The notes under the pieces are model-generated. The model was not told the origin of the DNA, ran no database searches, and was given only the letters and a program-made list of their open reading frames with translations. Source: Tolypeutes matacus (taxonomy: Eukaryota; Chordata; Mammalia; Cingulata; Chlamyphoridae). Taken from it: a stretch of 64,000 bases of DNA. Positions 1 to 12,140 of the stretch are shown here, piece by piece. The DNA lies in assembly GCA_026826555.1 (NCBI GenBank), contig JAKSZT010039123.1, positions 672,474 to 736,473 of the forward strand, read 5' to 3'. The number at the start of each line of letters is the position of its first letter. Positions within the stretch are counted from its first letter, which is position 1. The translations under genes were made by a program, and so were the position numbers.

Positions 1-140
1 TATATATATATATAAATAACATTTTTGTAAGCAAATACACATATATGCACATATATTTATATATCATTATGCAAATGTTTGTATGTATTGTGAGAATTTT
101 GATTTTTACCCATAAAAAAAATAAAAATAAAAATAAAAGT
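1..140 (+). mobile_element. L1 3' tail fragment, cut by window edge
   Basis: This AT-rich tail ends in an A-rich run with TAAAA-type repeats. It matches closely the last ~135 bp of the L1 3' end at 42815-42950, including the TATA run, the block around 'taacatttttgtaagcaaat' and the 'gattttacccA(n)' ending. It is therefore the 3' terminus of an L1 whose body lies outside the window. Confidence 0.6.
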
Positions 141-859
141 TCATATCTCAGAGGATTGTTTTGATAAGTAAAAGGGAGTAGGAAGAGAATAGGAGGGAGG
201 ACTAGACAGCTAAAGGAGCCAGAGTACAGCAGCACAAGGCAATAAGGGGATGAGAACCTGAAATAAGATGGGAGTTAGTGGTGGTGCTGGGTAGATATTT
301 CATTCAATGACTGGGAATCACAGGGATTAAAGTATTTTGATATTAATTTTGGGGTCAGGCGACCCAATGTTTATTGAGTCAGACACCTAAGCTGCTCAAG
401 TGGTAACTAGCCACATCTCAGAATGCAAATGAAGGTATATATCTGAAGGGGATTCTTTTATTCAGCTGTACACTCACAATTGCTCCAGGGAGTCACAGAA
501 ACATCTCATGTGTTAGAAAACACAGAAAACAATACTCTCAGTGGTCCAGTCTCAGGGAGGGTATGAGGGGAGGTTAGGGATTGGATGGGTCAAGGCTCAG
601 AGATGGAGTAAGTTTATGGGTGGAATGAGAGATATGTTGACTTCAGGATGAGAAGAAGGATGTGGTAAAACTCAGGAAAGGAGTGAAGCTCAGGGATGAG
701 TATCAAAGACTGAGTGAGAAAAGGAAAACTGAGGTTTAGGGATAATGTGGTCAAAGACACACCTGGTAGTGTTGGGACTGACATTCAGATGTGTGCCCAT
801 ATGCATGTACATAATACCCGTGGTATACCACTTCCCTCATAGAAAAGAACAGAAGCACA
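141..859. other. no feature recognised
   Basis: Purine-rich, apparently single-copy DNA. I see no long reading frame, no repeat family I can name and no RNA gene. Confidence 0.4.
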
Positions 860-1000
860 GGTTGGTGTGATTTCAAAGCCCGAATCCTGGCTCTACTGCT
901 AATAAGCTAGGGGGCTTTGGGAAAAAATGCTTTACCTACCCTGAGCATCAGAATTCCCATTTTATGGATGGAAAATTAATCTTCAAACTTCAGAGATAAT
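860..1000 (+). repeat. MIR SINE
   Basis: The order of blocks matches the MIR consensus: a 'gaatcctggctctactgcta' segment, then a 'gggctttggga' segment, a region like 'cctcagtttccc', and 'cattttatggatgg'. It is an ancient tRNA-derived SINE remnant, diverged and without visible TSDs. Confidence 0.6.
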
Positions 1001-1219
1001 GTATACAAGTCACTTAAATATTTATTCTCATATACTCCAATTCTGTATCTGACTAGCTCAGAATGTTGTTGCTAGAATAACACAGGAAAAGTGAATTATT
1101 TCAGAGGCAGAGTAATACTAAGCAAACTCACTGAGAGAGTTATAAACCAGAATCCAATATTCAATTTGTAAATAGAAATAGAACTGTTTCAGCCACAGGA
1201 GAAGGCTGACTGGCACGTT

Positions 1220-1866
1220 TGTTACTGTAAGCATGGCTATTTCCAATAGAAAGGCCCACCCAATTTGGTGACACAAAGGAGAGACACATCTTTCAGTGAG
1301 AAGGTGATTTATTGTGCGTGCACAAGCAAGGAACTGTGGGAATCTTCCCAAAGCCAGTTTGATGTGAGGATGTGAGTTAGGGTTTTCATAGGTAAAGGAA
1401 AGGGTAGGGGAAAAGAAAAACAAGTTTTGTTTTTTTTTTTTTTTAAAAAGTGATGACAGTAGATCTTCCAGGGGTCTTGTGAGGAGGGTACGTCCAATTT
1501 CTTAGTCCTGCATTGTCTCAAGCATGTCAAACTTACCCTTGGTTTCAGCGGCTAATTAACCACAGTTTAGATAAGGTTGTGCTGGTGCCTACGTGCAAGG
1601 TCTTGGTGACTCCTTTCTCAGCTGATCATTCAAGGATGTCAAGCTTTACTGGGTCATAAGGTACTCCTGACACCATTCTGTCTGGTTTTGCTTTGAGATG
1701 TTATCTTATTCCTGTCAGAATTGAGAAGGTCTGGTTAATATCCTTCAGGGAATTAAGTGCAAAGAGTAAACTACTAAGAGTATATTAATAGAAAACCAGC
1801 TCAGCTAGGGTATTAGACTTTTAGAGCTGCTTAAATGAAAAAACTTTAATAAGTATATTTTCTAGC
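1220..1866 (-). mobile_element. ERV LTR (3' LTR of minus-strand provirus)
   Basis: This ~640-bp block recurs at 12141-12778 in the same orientation with high similarity over its whole length. On the plus strand it begins TGTTACTGTAAGC and ends near TTTTCTAGC. Reading on the minus strand it contains a CAATAAA-type poly(A) signal near plus-strand 1310. An env-like remnant lies just to its right, and a G-rich purine tract sits at about 1872-1882 (CCCC on plus), where a polypurine tract is expected beside a 3' LTR. The terminal TG is mutated to AG in this copy. TSDs were not identified. Confidence 0.6.
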
Positions 1867-2093
1867 TATGAAATCTCCCCTTGTGTTATACTCTTCTTAG
1901 GCTTAAGAAGATATGTTTCGTGAGCCATTCCTCATGTAAGATGGGTGAAGGAATTATTATCTGTGGTTACTTCCTGCTGATCAGGGTTGAAGAAATTTTC
2001 AAATTATTTTAGAGAATACTCTAGAGCTAAATGCACAAAGACAATATGGGCTGCAGCAAGGCAAGCAAATGGCAAGAAAAATAAAGGCAATAC

Positions 2094-2366
2094 TTAAGAG
2101 AGCCATTTCATAGGTAAAATCATTAACCACTCGGAAAATGATTCAAATCTGCCAAGATTTTTAAACACGTTCAATATCACTTTGCACATGATCCAGTATA
2201 ATGGAGATATTATATATTCATCAGGTATGTAGGTAGAGCACTTAATACTAATCAAAGCAGAAACTGTCCCTTGAGTTACAGTTAAGATATCTAAAGCCAT
2301 CCTATTTTGGAGGACAAATTTTCCCATCTGGGCTACTTCCTTATTTAACAGATTGAGCAGTGACAT
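2094..2366 (-). pseudogene. ERV env transmembrane-subunit remnant
   Basis: A 90-codon open stretch on the minus strand carries, at residues 19-36, the LQNR...LD.LT motif of the gammaretrovirus-type immunosuppressive domain in Env transmembrane subunits. A degenerate cysteine motif follows at residues 43 onward, where family members usually have CX6CC; the paired cysteines are not all kept. The fusion peptide and surface subunit are not readable in frame, so this is a broken relic. It lies ~230 bp upstream (minus sense) of the LTR at 1220-1866, the normal position of env before a 3' LTR. In related retroviruses this subunit drives membrane fusion; nothing here suggests function. Confidence 0.7.
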
Positions 2367-2399
2367 TTGCTAGGGCAGTAACCCATGAAAGCATAAATG

Positions 2400-3220
2400 T
2401 TGTCCCTTCGTGGGAGTAGACCATAATGCCAACCATAACCACATAGACCAATTACTCCACCTTTAAATAAGCTTATTAAACTACAGTCAGCAACCAATGA
2501 AATTTAATTTCACAAGGACTTTTAATACTTTCTATATCCATTAAAGTCTTGTCCCACTTATTTTTGCTTCCATGAAAACCAGCCATTTTATCTTAGGACA
2601 AAGACACAGTCTCTTAAACAAGCTTATCAAATTTTAACCATGAATTTCCTTTTATTTATATCCATATCCATTTAAGTCTTGTCTTACATCCCTTTTTCTA
2701 TCTTGTAAAACTAGTAATTTCACTTTAGGACAGATCTACATATTCTTCTTAAACTTATTTTCATTAAACACAAACTAACAAAGATCTAATAAATATAATG
2801 CTAATTTATTTTATTAGTGTCCTATAAACCTAGAGAGATTATACCCACATCAAATAAAATGGAAACAATTATAGTTTATACAAGAAATGTTTTTTTCCTT
2901 CTTCCACAGGAGGCAAAAATCTCTTTTTTGATAATATCTTAAAATTGTGAACAATCTCAAAAGCATGCTGACTGCCATGCTATGAAATATATTATACTTG
3001 TTTAATTTGTTTTAATCATAATTTAGAAAAATCTTTCCATAGCTCTCAAGGACTTTTTCTTTACTTACTAAAATTTGGCAATTGTATGATTAATTACTTT
3101 CATTGCAAGGCTGTTAAAAGGTTTAAATTGGAGGATTACAAGACAAACTATGCAAACCAAGGTTTATTCTGTAACATTTCTTCTGTCCCTATCATGTTTT
3201 TAGTGTAATTTTTCTATATT
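2400..3220 (-). mobile_element. ERV internal region, left of L1 insertion
   Basis: AT-rich internal sequence of the same minus-strand provirus. It holds a degenerate tandem repeat of roughly 130 bp: blocks like 'aagtcttgtc...ttttatcttaggaca' recur near 2546-2610 and 2672-2735, and again near 10785-10835 on the far side of the L1. This supports one ERV interior split by the L1. No gag or pol motifs could be read. Confidence 0.45.
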
Positions 3221-6200
3221 TTTAAAGAAGCTTTAGATTACTTAAATGTTACATCAAAAATATAGGGAATTCCCACATACCCCACTCTTTTACCTCCCAC
3301 ACTTTCCCCCATTAACAACATCTTTCACTGTTGGGGTACATTTGTTACAATTGATAAGCTATGCTACTACATATTGAAGCATTGCTACTAAACATGGTTT
3401 ATAGTTTACATTATGGTTTACACTGCACTGCACAATTTTATAGGTTTTGACAAAATGTATAAAGCTTGTATCTGTCATTGCAATTTCATGTAGACAATTC
3501 CAGTGTCCTCAAAATGCCCCATGTTACAGCTATTCTTCCCTTTCCCTCCTCTCAGAACCTCTGGTGACAAGTCTTTATCAACGTTGTAAGTTCTTCTGTT
3601 ACTAGTACTAAAATAATAATAAGTCTACTTTAGTCCATAGTTGCATCCCCACCCTTATGATGGTTTGCTCCTCAATTTGGGGGATTTTGGGCTGGTGATG
3701 CCCACTCTGCTTCTGTTTGAGGAGCTGAGATCTCATGGGGCAGAAGGGGTGTAACTGTCTTGCTTGTCGTAGATACTCTCAGTTGTTTGGCATGGGCATT
3801 GTCCATCATCATCCTTTTATTAGTTGTCCTGGGTGAGACCAATGAACTGGAGAGTAGGTGTGGGCTGCAACCCTGCTGAGATTCAGGGCTCAACCAGCAT
3901 ATGAATAGCTGGAAGATTTAAGCCTCTGGGACATATTTAAAGGGCATAGTGCTAATAATAGGTTCAAATAAAAGAGGTGGAAGAACCATGTTTAGGAAAA
4001 TTATGAATGAGTCTAACTCTGATACAGTGGAGAGATAGGTTATCATATATTCCAAGGCAAAGCCCACTGATGGGGTGGTGATTTCTTTGAGTTCTCTGCC
4101 CTGCTTATAGTGTCTGGATGTCTGTAGAGCTCCTGTTTCGGCACTGTTTACTGTGACAGTCAGTGAGATCCCTTTGAAACGTGTGTAAGTGTAACCTCTG
4201 GAATGACCTCCTGACTCATTTCGAAATCCCTTAGCCATAAAAACTCATTTGTATTTAATACTTCCCCCTTTTGGTCTAGGTCTTTTTCCAAATGCATTAC
4301 TAGTTGGTGCTCGGTAATAATCTCTCGGTGCCAGGGAGACTCATCCACTGGAGTCATGTCTCATTGCCAGGGGAAGGTAATGAGTTTATATGCCGAGTTT
4401 GGCTTAGAGAGAGGCCACATTTGAGCAACAAGGGGGCTTTTAGGAGGTAACTCTTAGGCAATATACATGACGAAGAAAAGTTTCAATTTCACAAGAACAA
4501 GTTCATAAGTACAAGCATCAGTATCAAGGGACTGTCGTATTGCTCTGTCCTCCTTTGCTAGGCACTGCTCATGTACTCTAGAGATTCTTGCAACTTTCTT
4601 AGAGAATGTAGCAGGACTCCCAGGATGGGAATTAAATATTCCATCGATTATTGCATAGGACCCCACCCAATGAGGCAACAGCCCATGGCTACATAAACAC
4701 ATTCATATCCCATAGAGGCATGCCCCAGGTGCACCCCTCCCCACACATACCCCACCACCAACACCCACACCAGTAATCCTAACCTGCCACAGTTGTAACC
4801 CTTCTGCAATCCAAAACATCATAAAAAACAAAGCCCCCCCAAAAGTAATAAAATAAATAAATAAAAATTTTGCATTGTGCCTTTCATCACCATAAGATCT
4901 GTTATCTTTTATACATATTGACAATTTTTTTCTCTATGCTTCCCAGTGTTTTGTTTTTCCACTTTATTTTCAAAGAAGCATCAGGTTATAAAACTCACAT
5001 AGAAAATATAGGGGATTCCCATTTACCCCAACACCTCTCTCCACATCCTCCCCTACCAATAACATGCTACATGACTATGGTACATTTGTTACAATCAATG
5101 AAAAATATTGAAGCATTGCTACTAACCACGGTCAGGGTTTACATCATGGTTTATATTTTGCACCGTACACTTTTATAGGTTCTGACAAAATGCATAATCA
5201 CCTGTATCCGTCAATGCAAGATCATTCAGAACAATTCCAATGACCCAAAAATGCCCTATGTTCTACCCATTCTTCACTCCCCCTCCCCTTGGAAATTATG
5301 GCAACCACTAAGTTTCAGTTTTTGAAGAATGAGGTTCATAGTTACATGCATTAATATTAAGGGCTTGACATACTGGTCAGTTTCTTTTATTAGGCACTGC
5401 CTATAAACTCAAGAATTTCTTGCCCCTCTATTTGAGAACAAAGCAGGACTCCCCAGGATGGGAGTTAATATTTTCTTGTTTATTGTGTGGGTCTCTATCC
5501 ACTGAGATGACACCCAATGATATGGTGAAAACATTCATATTCCATAGATGCACCCTTTCTCACATATCACCCCAGCACTGATTCCTTGCACAAGTGTCCC
5601 TCCCCTACATATTTGCCAAAAGAACGTTCCCACCATTGTAGTTTCAACCAAAGACCTAGAAATCTCCAGAGTTCACCTGTTCCTTTCTCCAATCTTGCCC
5701 TCAGTTCATGGATAGTCCATCCCAACCCCTTCCCCCTGCTCACCTCAAATTCCAGCAGCATTCACCCCACTGACATCTCTGCCCCACCATCATCTCCACC
5801 CTCTGCCACCTTATCATGTGTTTTGCCCATATTGAACATCAGCTCACCACACTCTTCTACCTATCTGTCTCCTGATAACCTATCTTCCAGACTCTAGTTT
5901 TGTGAGTCTGCTCAATATGATCACATCATATCAGTGAGGTCATGCAAAATTTGTCTTATAGTGACTGGCTCACTTCACTCAACATAAGTTTTTCAATATT
6001 CATCTGTCATCATGTGGGTCAGTACTTCATTCCTTCTTATAGCTCATTAATATTCCATTGTATGTATATACCACAATTTGCTTATCCATTCATCTGTTGA
6101 TGGACACTTGGGTTGCTTCCAACTTTTGATAATAGTTACTAATGCCACTATGAACATTGGTGTGCATATGTCTATTCATGTTCCTGCTTTCAATTTTTCT

Positions 6201-7969
6201 GGGTATATACCCAGCAGTGGGACTGCTGGATCATATGGCAATTCTATAGTTAGCTTCTGGAGGAACTAACAAACCATCCTCTACAATGGCTGTACAAGTC
6301 TGCATTTCCATCAGTAGTGGATGAATTTTCCCTTTCCTCCAGCTGCCATTCTAATAGATATAAGATGATATTTCATTGTAGTTTTGATTTGCAGTTCCCT
6401 AATAGCTAGTGATGTTGCACATCTTTTCATGTGCTCTTTAGCCATTTGAATTTCCTCTTTGGAAAAGTGTTAATCAATTTTAAAAATGGGAAAGAAATTT
6501 GAATACTTTGTCTTTTTATTTTTAAGATGTAGGATATCTTTATATATGCTGGATATTAGGTCCTTATTGGATAAGTGGTTCCCAAATATTTTCTCCCATT
6601 GAGTAGTCTGCCTTTTCACTTTCTTGATAAACTCCTTTGAAGCACAAAAGTTTTATTTTGAGGAAGTCCCATTTATCTATTTTTCCTTCATTGCTCGCAC
6701 TTTGGGTATAAAGTTTATGAATCTATTTACTACTACAAGATCTGTAGATGCTTCCCTATGTTATTTTCTAGGAGTTTTATGGTCTTGGCTCACATTTAGG
6801 TCCTTGATCCCTCTTGAGTTAATTTTTTTATAGGGCATGAGATGGTGATCCTCTCTCATTCTTTTGGATATGAGTATCCTGTTCTTCCAGCACCATTTAT
6901 TGAGGATGACATTCTGTCCCAGTTAAATGGGCTTGGTGGCCTTGTTGAATATCAGTTGACCGTATATGTGAACATCTATATCAGAACTCTCAATTCAGTT
7001 CCATTGATCAATATGTCTATCCTTGTGCAAATACCATGCAGTTTTGACCAGTATAGCTTTGTAGTATGCTTTAAAATCAGGTAGCATGATTCCTCCAATT
7101 TTGTATTTTGTTTTCAAGAAGTTTTTGGCTATTTGGGACCCCTTGCCCTTTCAAAAAATTTCATAATTGGCTTTTCTAATTCAGTTAAAAGTGCTGTTAT
7201 CTTTTTATGTATGTTTACAGTTTCTTCTGCATGTTCCCCCAGTGTCTTCTTAATATCCTTTATCTCTTCCTTTACTTCATTAAGTTGATTCATGATATTT
7301 GTTTGGACATCTCTGATTAGTTGTTACATGTTCTGTATCTCTTCCTGGTTTTTAGTTTGTTTGTTGGACTGGGCCATATCTTTCTATTTCCTTGTATCAC
7401 TTGTAATTTTTTTGCTGGTATCAAGGCCTCTGTTTATCTTGATGGGCTTATTCAATTGGTTAGCTTCTCTTTCTACTCTAGGGTTTTATTTTGTTCTCTT
7501 TTGTATTAAGGGTCCTTTTTGGCATTTTGTTCCACTTACTTCATATTCTTATAGTTGTTCATATTACACTGAAAAAATATTAAGACCACAGAAAAGAAAA
7601 GAAAGAAGACAATAATAAATAGTAATAAAGGATAGAAAATAAACCATAAAAGAACCAGGAAAAAAAAAAGTAATGAGTGAAAAAATTTTCATAAAAAATA
7701 GAAAGGAATAAGAAAAAAAAAGGTGGAATAAAAAAATGAAACAAGGAAAAAATAGGATAAAATAAAAGACCAGAAAGATGAGAAGAAAGAAAATGAAGAC
7801 CAAACAAGAACATGGAATGAAAAAAAAGCAACATCAGAGGGAAAAATCAAAGAAAGAAAATAAAGAAATTAAGGAGAAAAAAGAGGGAAAAAAAAGGAAA
7901 AGAAAAACAAAGGAAGCAAAAAAAAAAAAAAAAAAGAAAGAAAGAAAGAAAAAAGAAAATAAAAACACT

Positions 7970-8525
7970 TGTATTAGTCAGCCAAAGGGGTGCTGATGCA
8001 AAGTACCAGAAATTTGTTGGCTTTTATAGAGGGTATTTATTTGGGGTAAAAGCTTACAGTTACAAGGCCCTAAAGAGTCCAACTCAAGGTTGGTTTCTCA
8101 CCGAAGTCAGTGGCCACGTGTTGAAGCAAGATGGTTGTCAATCTCTGTGAGGGTTCAGCTTTCCTCTCTCTCAGCTACAGGATGGCATAGGACTTGTCTA
8201 TTCCCAGGGCTACAGTATCAAAGTTCTCTCCTTTTCCATGTCATGACAAAGTTCTCTCCTCTGGCATCTATGGAGCTGTCTCTTCCTGTGTATCTTCTTG
8301 AGTAGGTGCTTGTTTATATCAGCCCACCAAGGGGGCAGGGACTTAACATGAGTTATACCCTACTGACCTATGACATGGTCGAATCAAAGCCTTAATCTTA
8401 ACATAATTTAATCAAAGACGTCTCAGCTGAATCTAATACAATCAAAAGGGATCACACCCAGAGAAACAGACCAGTTTACAAACATAATCTCTCTTGGAAT
8501 TCATAAATAATCTCAAACTGCCACA
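7970..8525 (-). mobile_element. solo LTR, MaLR/ERV-L-like xenarthran family
   Basis: Plus strand begins TGTATTAGTCAGCCAAAGGGG and ends ctgccaca. Reversed, it runs TGTGGCAGTTTGAG...GGCTGACTAATACA. It is homologous end to end with the LTRs at 56112-56619, 58243-58750 and 61825-62411 but clearly older. It sits in the T-rich 5' part of the minus-strand L1. The flanking 5-mers (acact / agagt) do not match well, so the TSD is decayed or absent. Confidence 0.75.
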
Positions 8526-8864
8526 AGAGTGAAAACAGACTTCCCTCTTAGTCACTAGCAACAGTCTCAGGCTGCCAGTGCTCAGCAATCAATCACCCTG
8601 CAGAGCTGTCCTTCTCAGGTTAAGGTACCTGGTTTTAGAGAATAAAATAAACAAATAAAAAGTAAAAAATAAAAAATAAATTTAAAAAACCTAAACAAAA
8701 TCTCAGTCTATAACTCTTTGTCACAAGCTACTGGCTGGGTGCCTGACAACTCGCTGGATGACCCTCTCAATCCCTTCTCTTTAGGATGGGTTGGTCATCT
8801 TAAAGTTCCTGGGATGCTTCTCCCTGCCCTGTATCCCTCAGCCTTGTTAGGCTGGTTTTTGGTT

Positions 8865-8960
8865 TTTTTTTTTTTTTTTTACCAGATACCAGAGATTGAA
8901 CCAAGGATCTCATATATGTGAGGCAGGCATTCAACCACTGCTATACCCACTCCCCCACTC
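8865..8960 (-). repeat. tRNA-like (SINE-related) segment inside L1 5' UTR
   Basis: On the minus strand a 'GTGGGTATAGC' A-box-like element and a GGTTCAATC B-box-like element lie ~40 bp apart, followed by a poly(A) run (plus-strand T tract at 8862-8881). The plus-strand L1 has a similar segment at 14504-14570 between the same flanking 5' UTR blocks, so the segment may be part of this L1 lineage's 5' UTR instead of a chance insertion. Confidence 0.6.
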
Positions 8961-9824
8961 CACCAGTTAGGTAGGATTCTGAAGGCTTTGCCTGCCTCTC
9001 CCTACCCCACCTTTCCCTCACGCCAGTTGGACTGCTGACAGTTTGCTGTCTCTCCTGGTTTCCCTCTCCCCCAGGCTGTTAGGTGCCTGTCAGCCCATTT
9101 CACTGACCCAGTTCCTCCCTCTCCCAGTATGGATGGGTGTGACAGCCTGATCAGCTCCCCCCTCCCCTATCCCTGGAGCAGCTTCAGCACTGACTGGTGT
9201 CTTTTTTCCCCCCTCTGTTCTGCCTGCCCCATCTCCCCTTCCCCCTACTCCTCTCTCCCTCTGAGTTTGCTGGGTGCTGGCTTCACACTTGTTTGCCCTG
9301 CAGCTCCCCCAGAGAGTTGTCTCCTTCAACTTCCACTTGCTGGTCTGCCTACAGCCCATATACAAAGTGGGCTCAGCTGTTCAAACTCACCAAAGAGAAC
9401 CCACTCTCTGCCCTACTCCAGACACTTCCCTTTCCCGAGGAGGAGGACCTCCTTTCCCTCCTCAGTTGGCTGCATGAGCCAGGAGTTTTACAGTGGCCAT
9501 TTGCCCTGAGGATGGGTGATATGTGCTGTTACCTGTTACAGGGGCAAGTAACTCACGGTTTTCATTTCAGCCTCTTCCTCTCTGTTCCTCTCCCTCTTGG
9601 ATGATGCACAGCACTATGCTAGGTCTGCAGATCCTCAAAGCAGCTCCTTCAGACAGCTTTTTGCCCTTCCTCCACTGTTTTTGTGAGAGAGTTGAGCCCT
9701 GCCTACTTCCAGCCTAGTAGACAGAGTTCCCTATCTTATAGGACCTAGCTTTTCCTCCATAACTCTTCAAAGGCCCTGGGGGCAGGGTAGGTCAAGGAGC
9801 CTAGGAAAAACTTTTTTCTATATT

Positions 9825-12140
9825 CAGATTTCTACAAGACCTTTCCATCCTGCTTGGCTTTTCTGATATGAGGCTCCAAGATTACTCATTTACAAATATG
9901 TGTTTGAACAAACAGGCACAAATAGGCACACAAACAGAAAACCATAAAATTCACTAACTTGACTTAATTTTCACTCTTTTGACATGGTCTGTCTTCCACT
10001 TTTCTGTCATTCCAGGCCTAGAAAAAGTTATCTGGACATCATTTGGCTAAGAGGTTTTTAAGCAAGGGATATACATTCAGGAAGCTATGCTTTAAATATT
10101 TTGGTTTTAATTCAGTAGACGTCCCTCCCCACAGGCACTTTCATTCCAGGTTTCTGTCCAGTACTGCCCAGCTGTCCTTGGGCTTTTCAATTCTTTAAGA
10201 ATGTCTCCCAGCCCCTTGAGGGGTGGGCTAAGGGGCCCTCCCCTTTTGTTCTAACTCTGCTCTAATTGACTTCAGCAGTGCTCTTTTAAAAGTGAGACTT
10301 GTTTTTCTTAAACCAAGGACATGATAAAGTACAAGAAGCTATTCTGATAACACTGACTTTCTGCTTTGTATACCAATTATTCAGGAGAAACATTTTATAA
10401 AACCTTTACTAGGGAAGCGGCTGTGGCTCAATCAGTAGGGCTCCCGTTTACCATATGGGAGGCCCCGGGAACCGAACCTGGGGCCTCCTGGTGAGGGCAG
10501 GCCCGCCCGCACGGCGTGGTTAGCCCTCAAGCACAAGCAGCAAGGGGGGGATAAATGAATAAATAAATAAAATCTAAAAAAAAAAAAAACCTTTACTAAA
10601 ACAGACTAATGATTTAAGAAATGTTGTCACTTTAACAGAAAGAACCAAATTTTAGTTTTGAATTAGTACACTATTGGATACAATTTATTTTAAAACTTTA
10701 TAGATATACCCATCAAATCTTACCCAAATTCGACCATAAAAATTCCTTTTCCTTGAAACTTCTGTACTTTCTGTATTCATTCAGGTATTGTCCCACAGTT
10801 TCCTCTTTCTTAATAACTAGTTATTTTATGTTAGGACAAAATTACTTCCTTTTTCCTTAATAAAAAAAATTCTATATACCTTACATACTTAAGTTATCAA
10901 AATGATTTTGGAAACTTTTTCCATGCATATTTCTTACACTATACAATTACCATCAAAATTAAACAAACTTGTCAGAGTAATGACTCAATTTGGTTATATG
11001 CAAACATAACTTCTCTTTATTTCAAATACCTATTAGCATGCAATATTAGAATTGATAGCTCACAGGGATCTAGTTTACTATTTTATCAGTATTTTAGGAA
11101 GCTATATTATGAAACATTTACAAGGACACATTTATGAAACAGCTCTCTGGAGGCAAGTTAGCAGGGGCTGGTTGCTATCGGGGATAAGCCAGGAATGAAT
11201 TTCAGGCTCACAAAAGCAGCTAGCATTTTTTTATTTATTTTTTCTTCTTTTTCTTTTATAAAGCTGTTCAGTTCAAAAGTTACTAAACTTTAACAGCACC
11301 ATTTTTATTAACGTTGTTATCCAAATACAATTAGAATTAACATGGAAACAGAAGAGAAAACATTAATGGTGGTAAGTTTTTCTACTTCTCCAGTATTTAA
11401 CCCAATTCCATTTGTGGTTTCTTTTACAAAACAAATCCAATTGCAAGATAGTATTGATATTTAAAGACTCATTTTTAGGTTACTTTTCACCATTATTCAA
11501 TTTATTCTCTGGCTAGGCAATGTTACAACAGACAATAATTTTCTTTTTCTTAAGGTGGTCCCCTTCGAGTTTAGACTAATTTTCCAATATACAACTGAAA
11601 GGAGACATAGCTAGCATATTCTGAGAGTTTCCTATGGCTAGGCAACATGAACAAAAATCACAAAAACAAAATATCAAGACAGGAGCTCCTCAGAGTCAAC
11701 AGGTTCCCCAACTTCAAAGCAAAAATGCAATTACAAAAATCAGCACGCGAACCTAAAATCTGAGATCATTGATAATGGGACTCAAAGTCCTTATTTACTA
11801 GCTCAAATCAACTAAAAATTCAAAGAGTCTCTTCAGCACAAGCAGACTGACAAAGTTAAAGTGAGCAAAGATCAGAATGGAAGAGAGAACTTTGCACACT
11901 TATCTAGCACAGGGAAAGTCCCAACTGTCAAATCACCTTCACACAAAGTGTCCAGTGTCCATCCTCAGCAGATACCTCACCTGGAACCTCCAGCCCTGGT
12001 CCTCCAGGGAAATCCCCAGGCAGCTGCTAGGCACAGAGCTGAGGGATCTGGTGAAGCCCTGCAGTTGAGAAGACATGGATAGGGGCTGTTCTGGGGACTG
12101 TGTCGCAGAGCAGTGCAGCTCCTGGCTGGCTCATCAAATT
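9825..12140 (-). mobile_element. ERV internal region, right of L1 insertion
   Basis: Continuation of the minus-strand provirus beyond the L1. It shares the ~130-bp repeat motif (near 10785-10835) with 2546-2735 and runs up to the second LTR at 12141. A SINE interrupts it at 10412-10585. The reading frames are short and no protein domain is recognisable, so gag and pol are deleted or decayed. Confidence 0.4.
10412..10585 (+). mobile_element. DAS-type tRNA-derived SINE
   Basis: Starts GGGAAGCGGCTGTGGCTCAA, contains a B-box-like GAACCGAACCTGG region, a GC-rich middle, then (AAATA)n and a poly(A) tail. A 13-bp TSD, aaaacctttacta, flanks it at 10399-10411 and 10586-10598. The head sequence is characteristic of armadillo SINEs and is the best clue to the species. 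Confidence 0.9.

Larger units (their letters stand above)
3221..9812 (-). mobile_element. LINE-1, minus strand, internally deleted, with nested LTR
   Basis: One insertion bounded by a 12-bp TSD, tttttctatatt, at 3209-3220 and 9813-9824. In minus sense the order is a GC-rich 5' UTR with an embedded tRNA-like segment, a T-rich tract, ORF1 N-terminal sequence, an abrupt junction near 7196 into late ORF2, then a long 3' UTR with two homologous modules (about 5600-4871 and 4860-3221). Comparison with the plus-strand copy at 13940-22519 shows that about 3.3 kb covering most of ORF1 and ORF2 is missing. A solo LTR lies at 7970-8525. The element cannot encode L1 proteins. Confidence 0.85.

Noticed and set aside
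7778..7996. 72-codon Lys/Glu-rich open stretch
   Set aside because: Low-complexity antisense of the T-rich tract of the minus-strand L1; composition alone explains it.
9129..9604. Open stretches of 126-135 codons, Ser/Pro/Leu-rich
   Set aside because: They are antisense to the GC-rich 5' UTR of the minus-strand L1 and have no domain.
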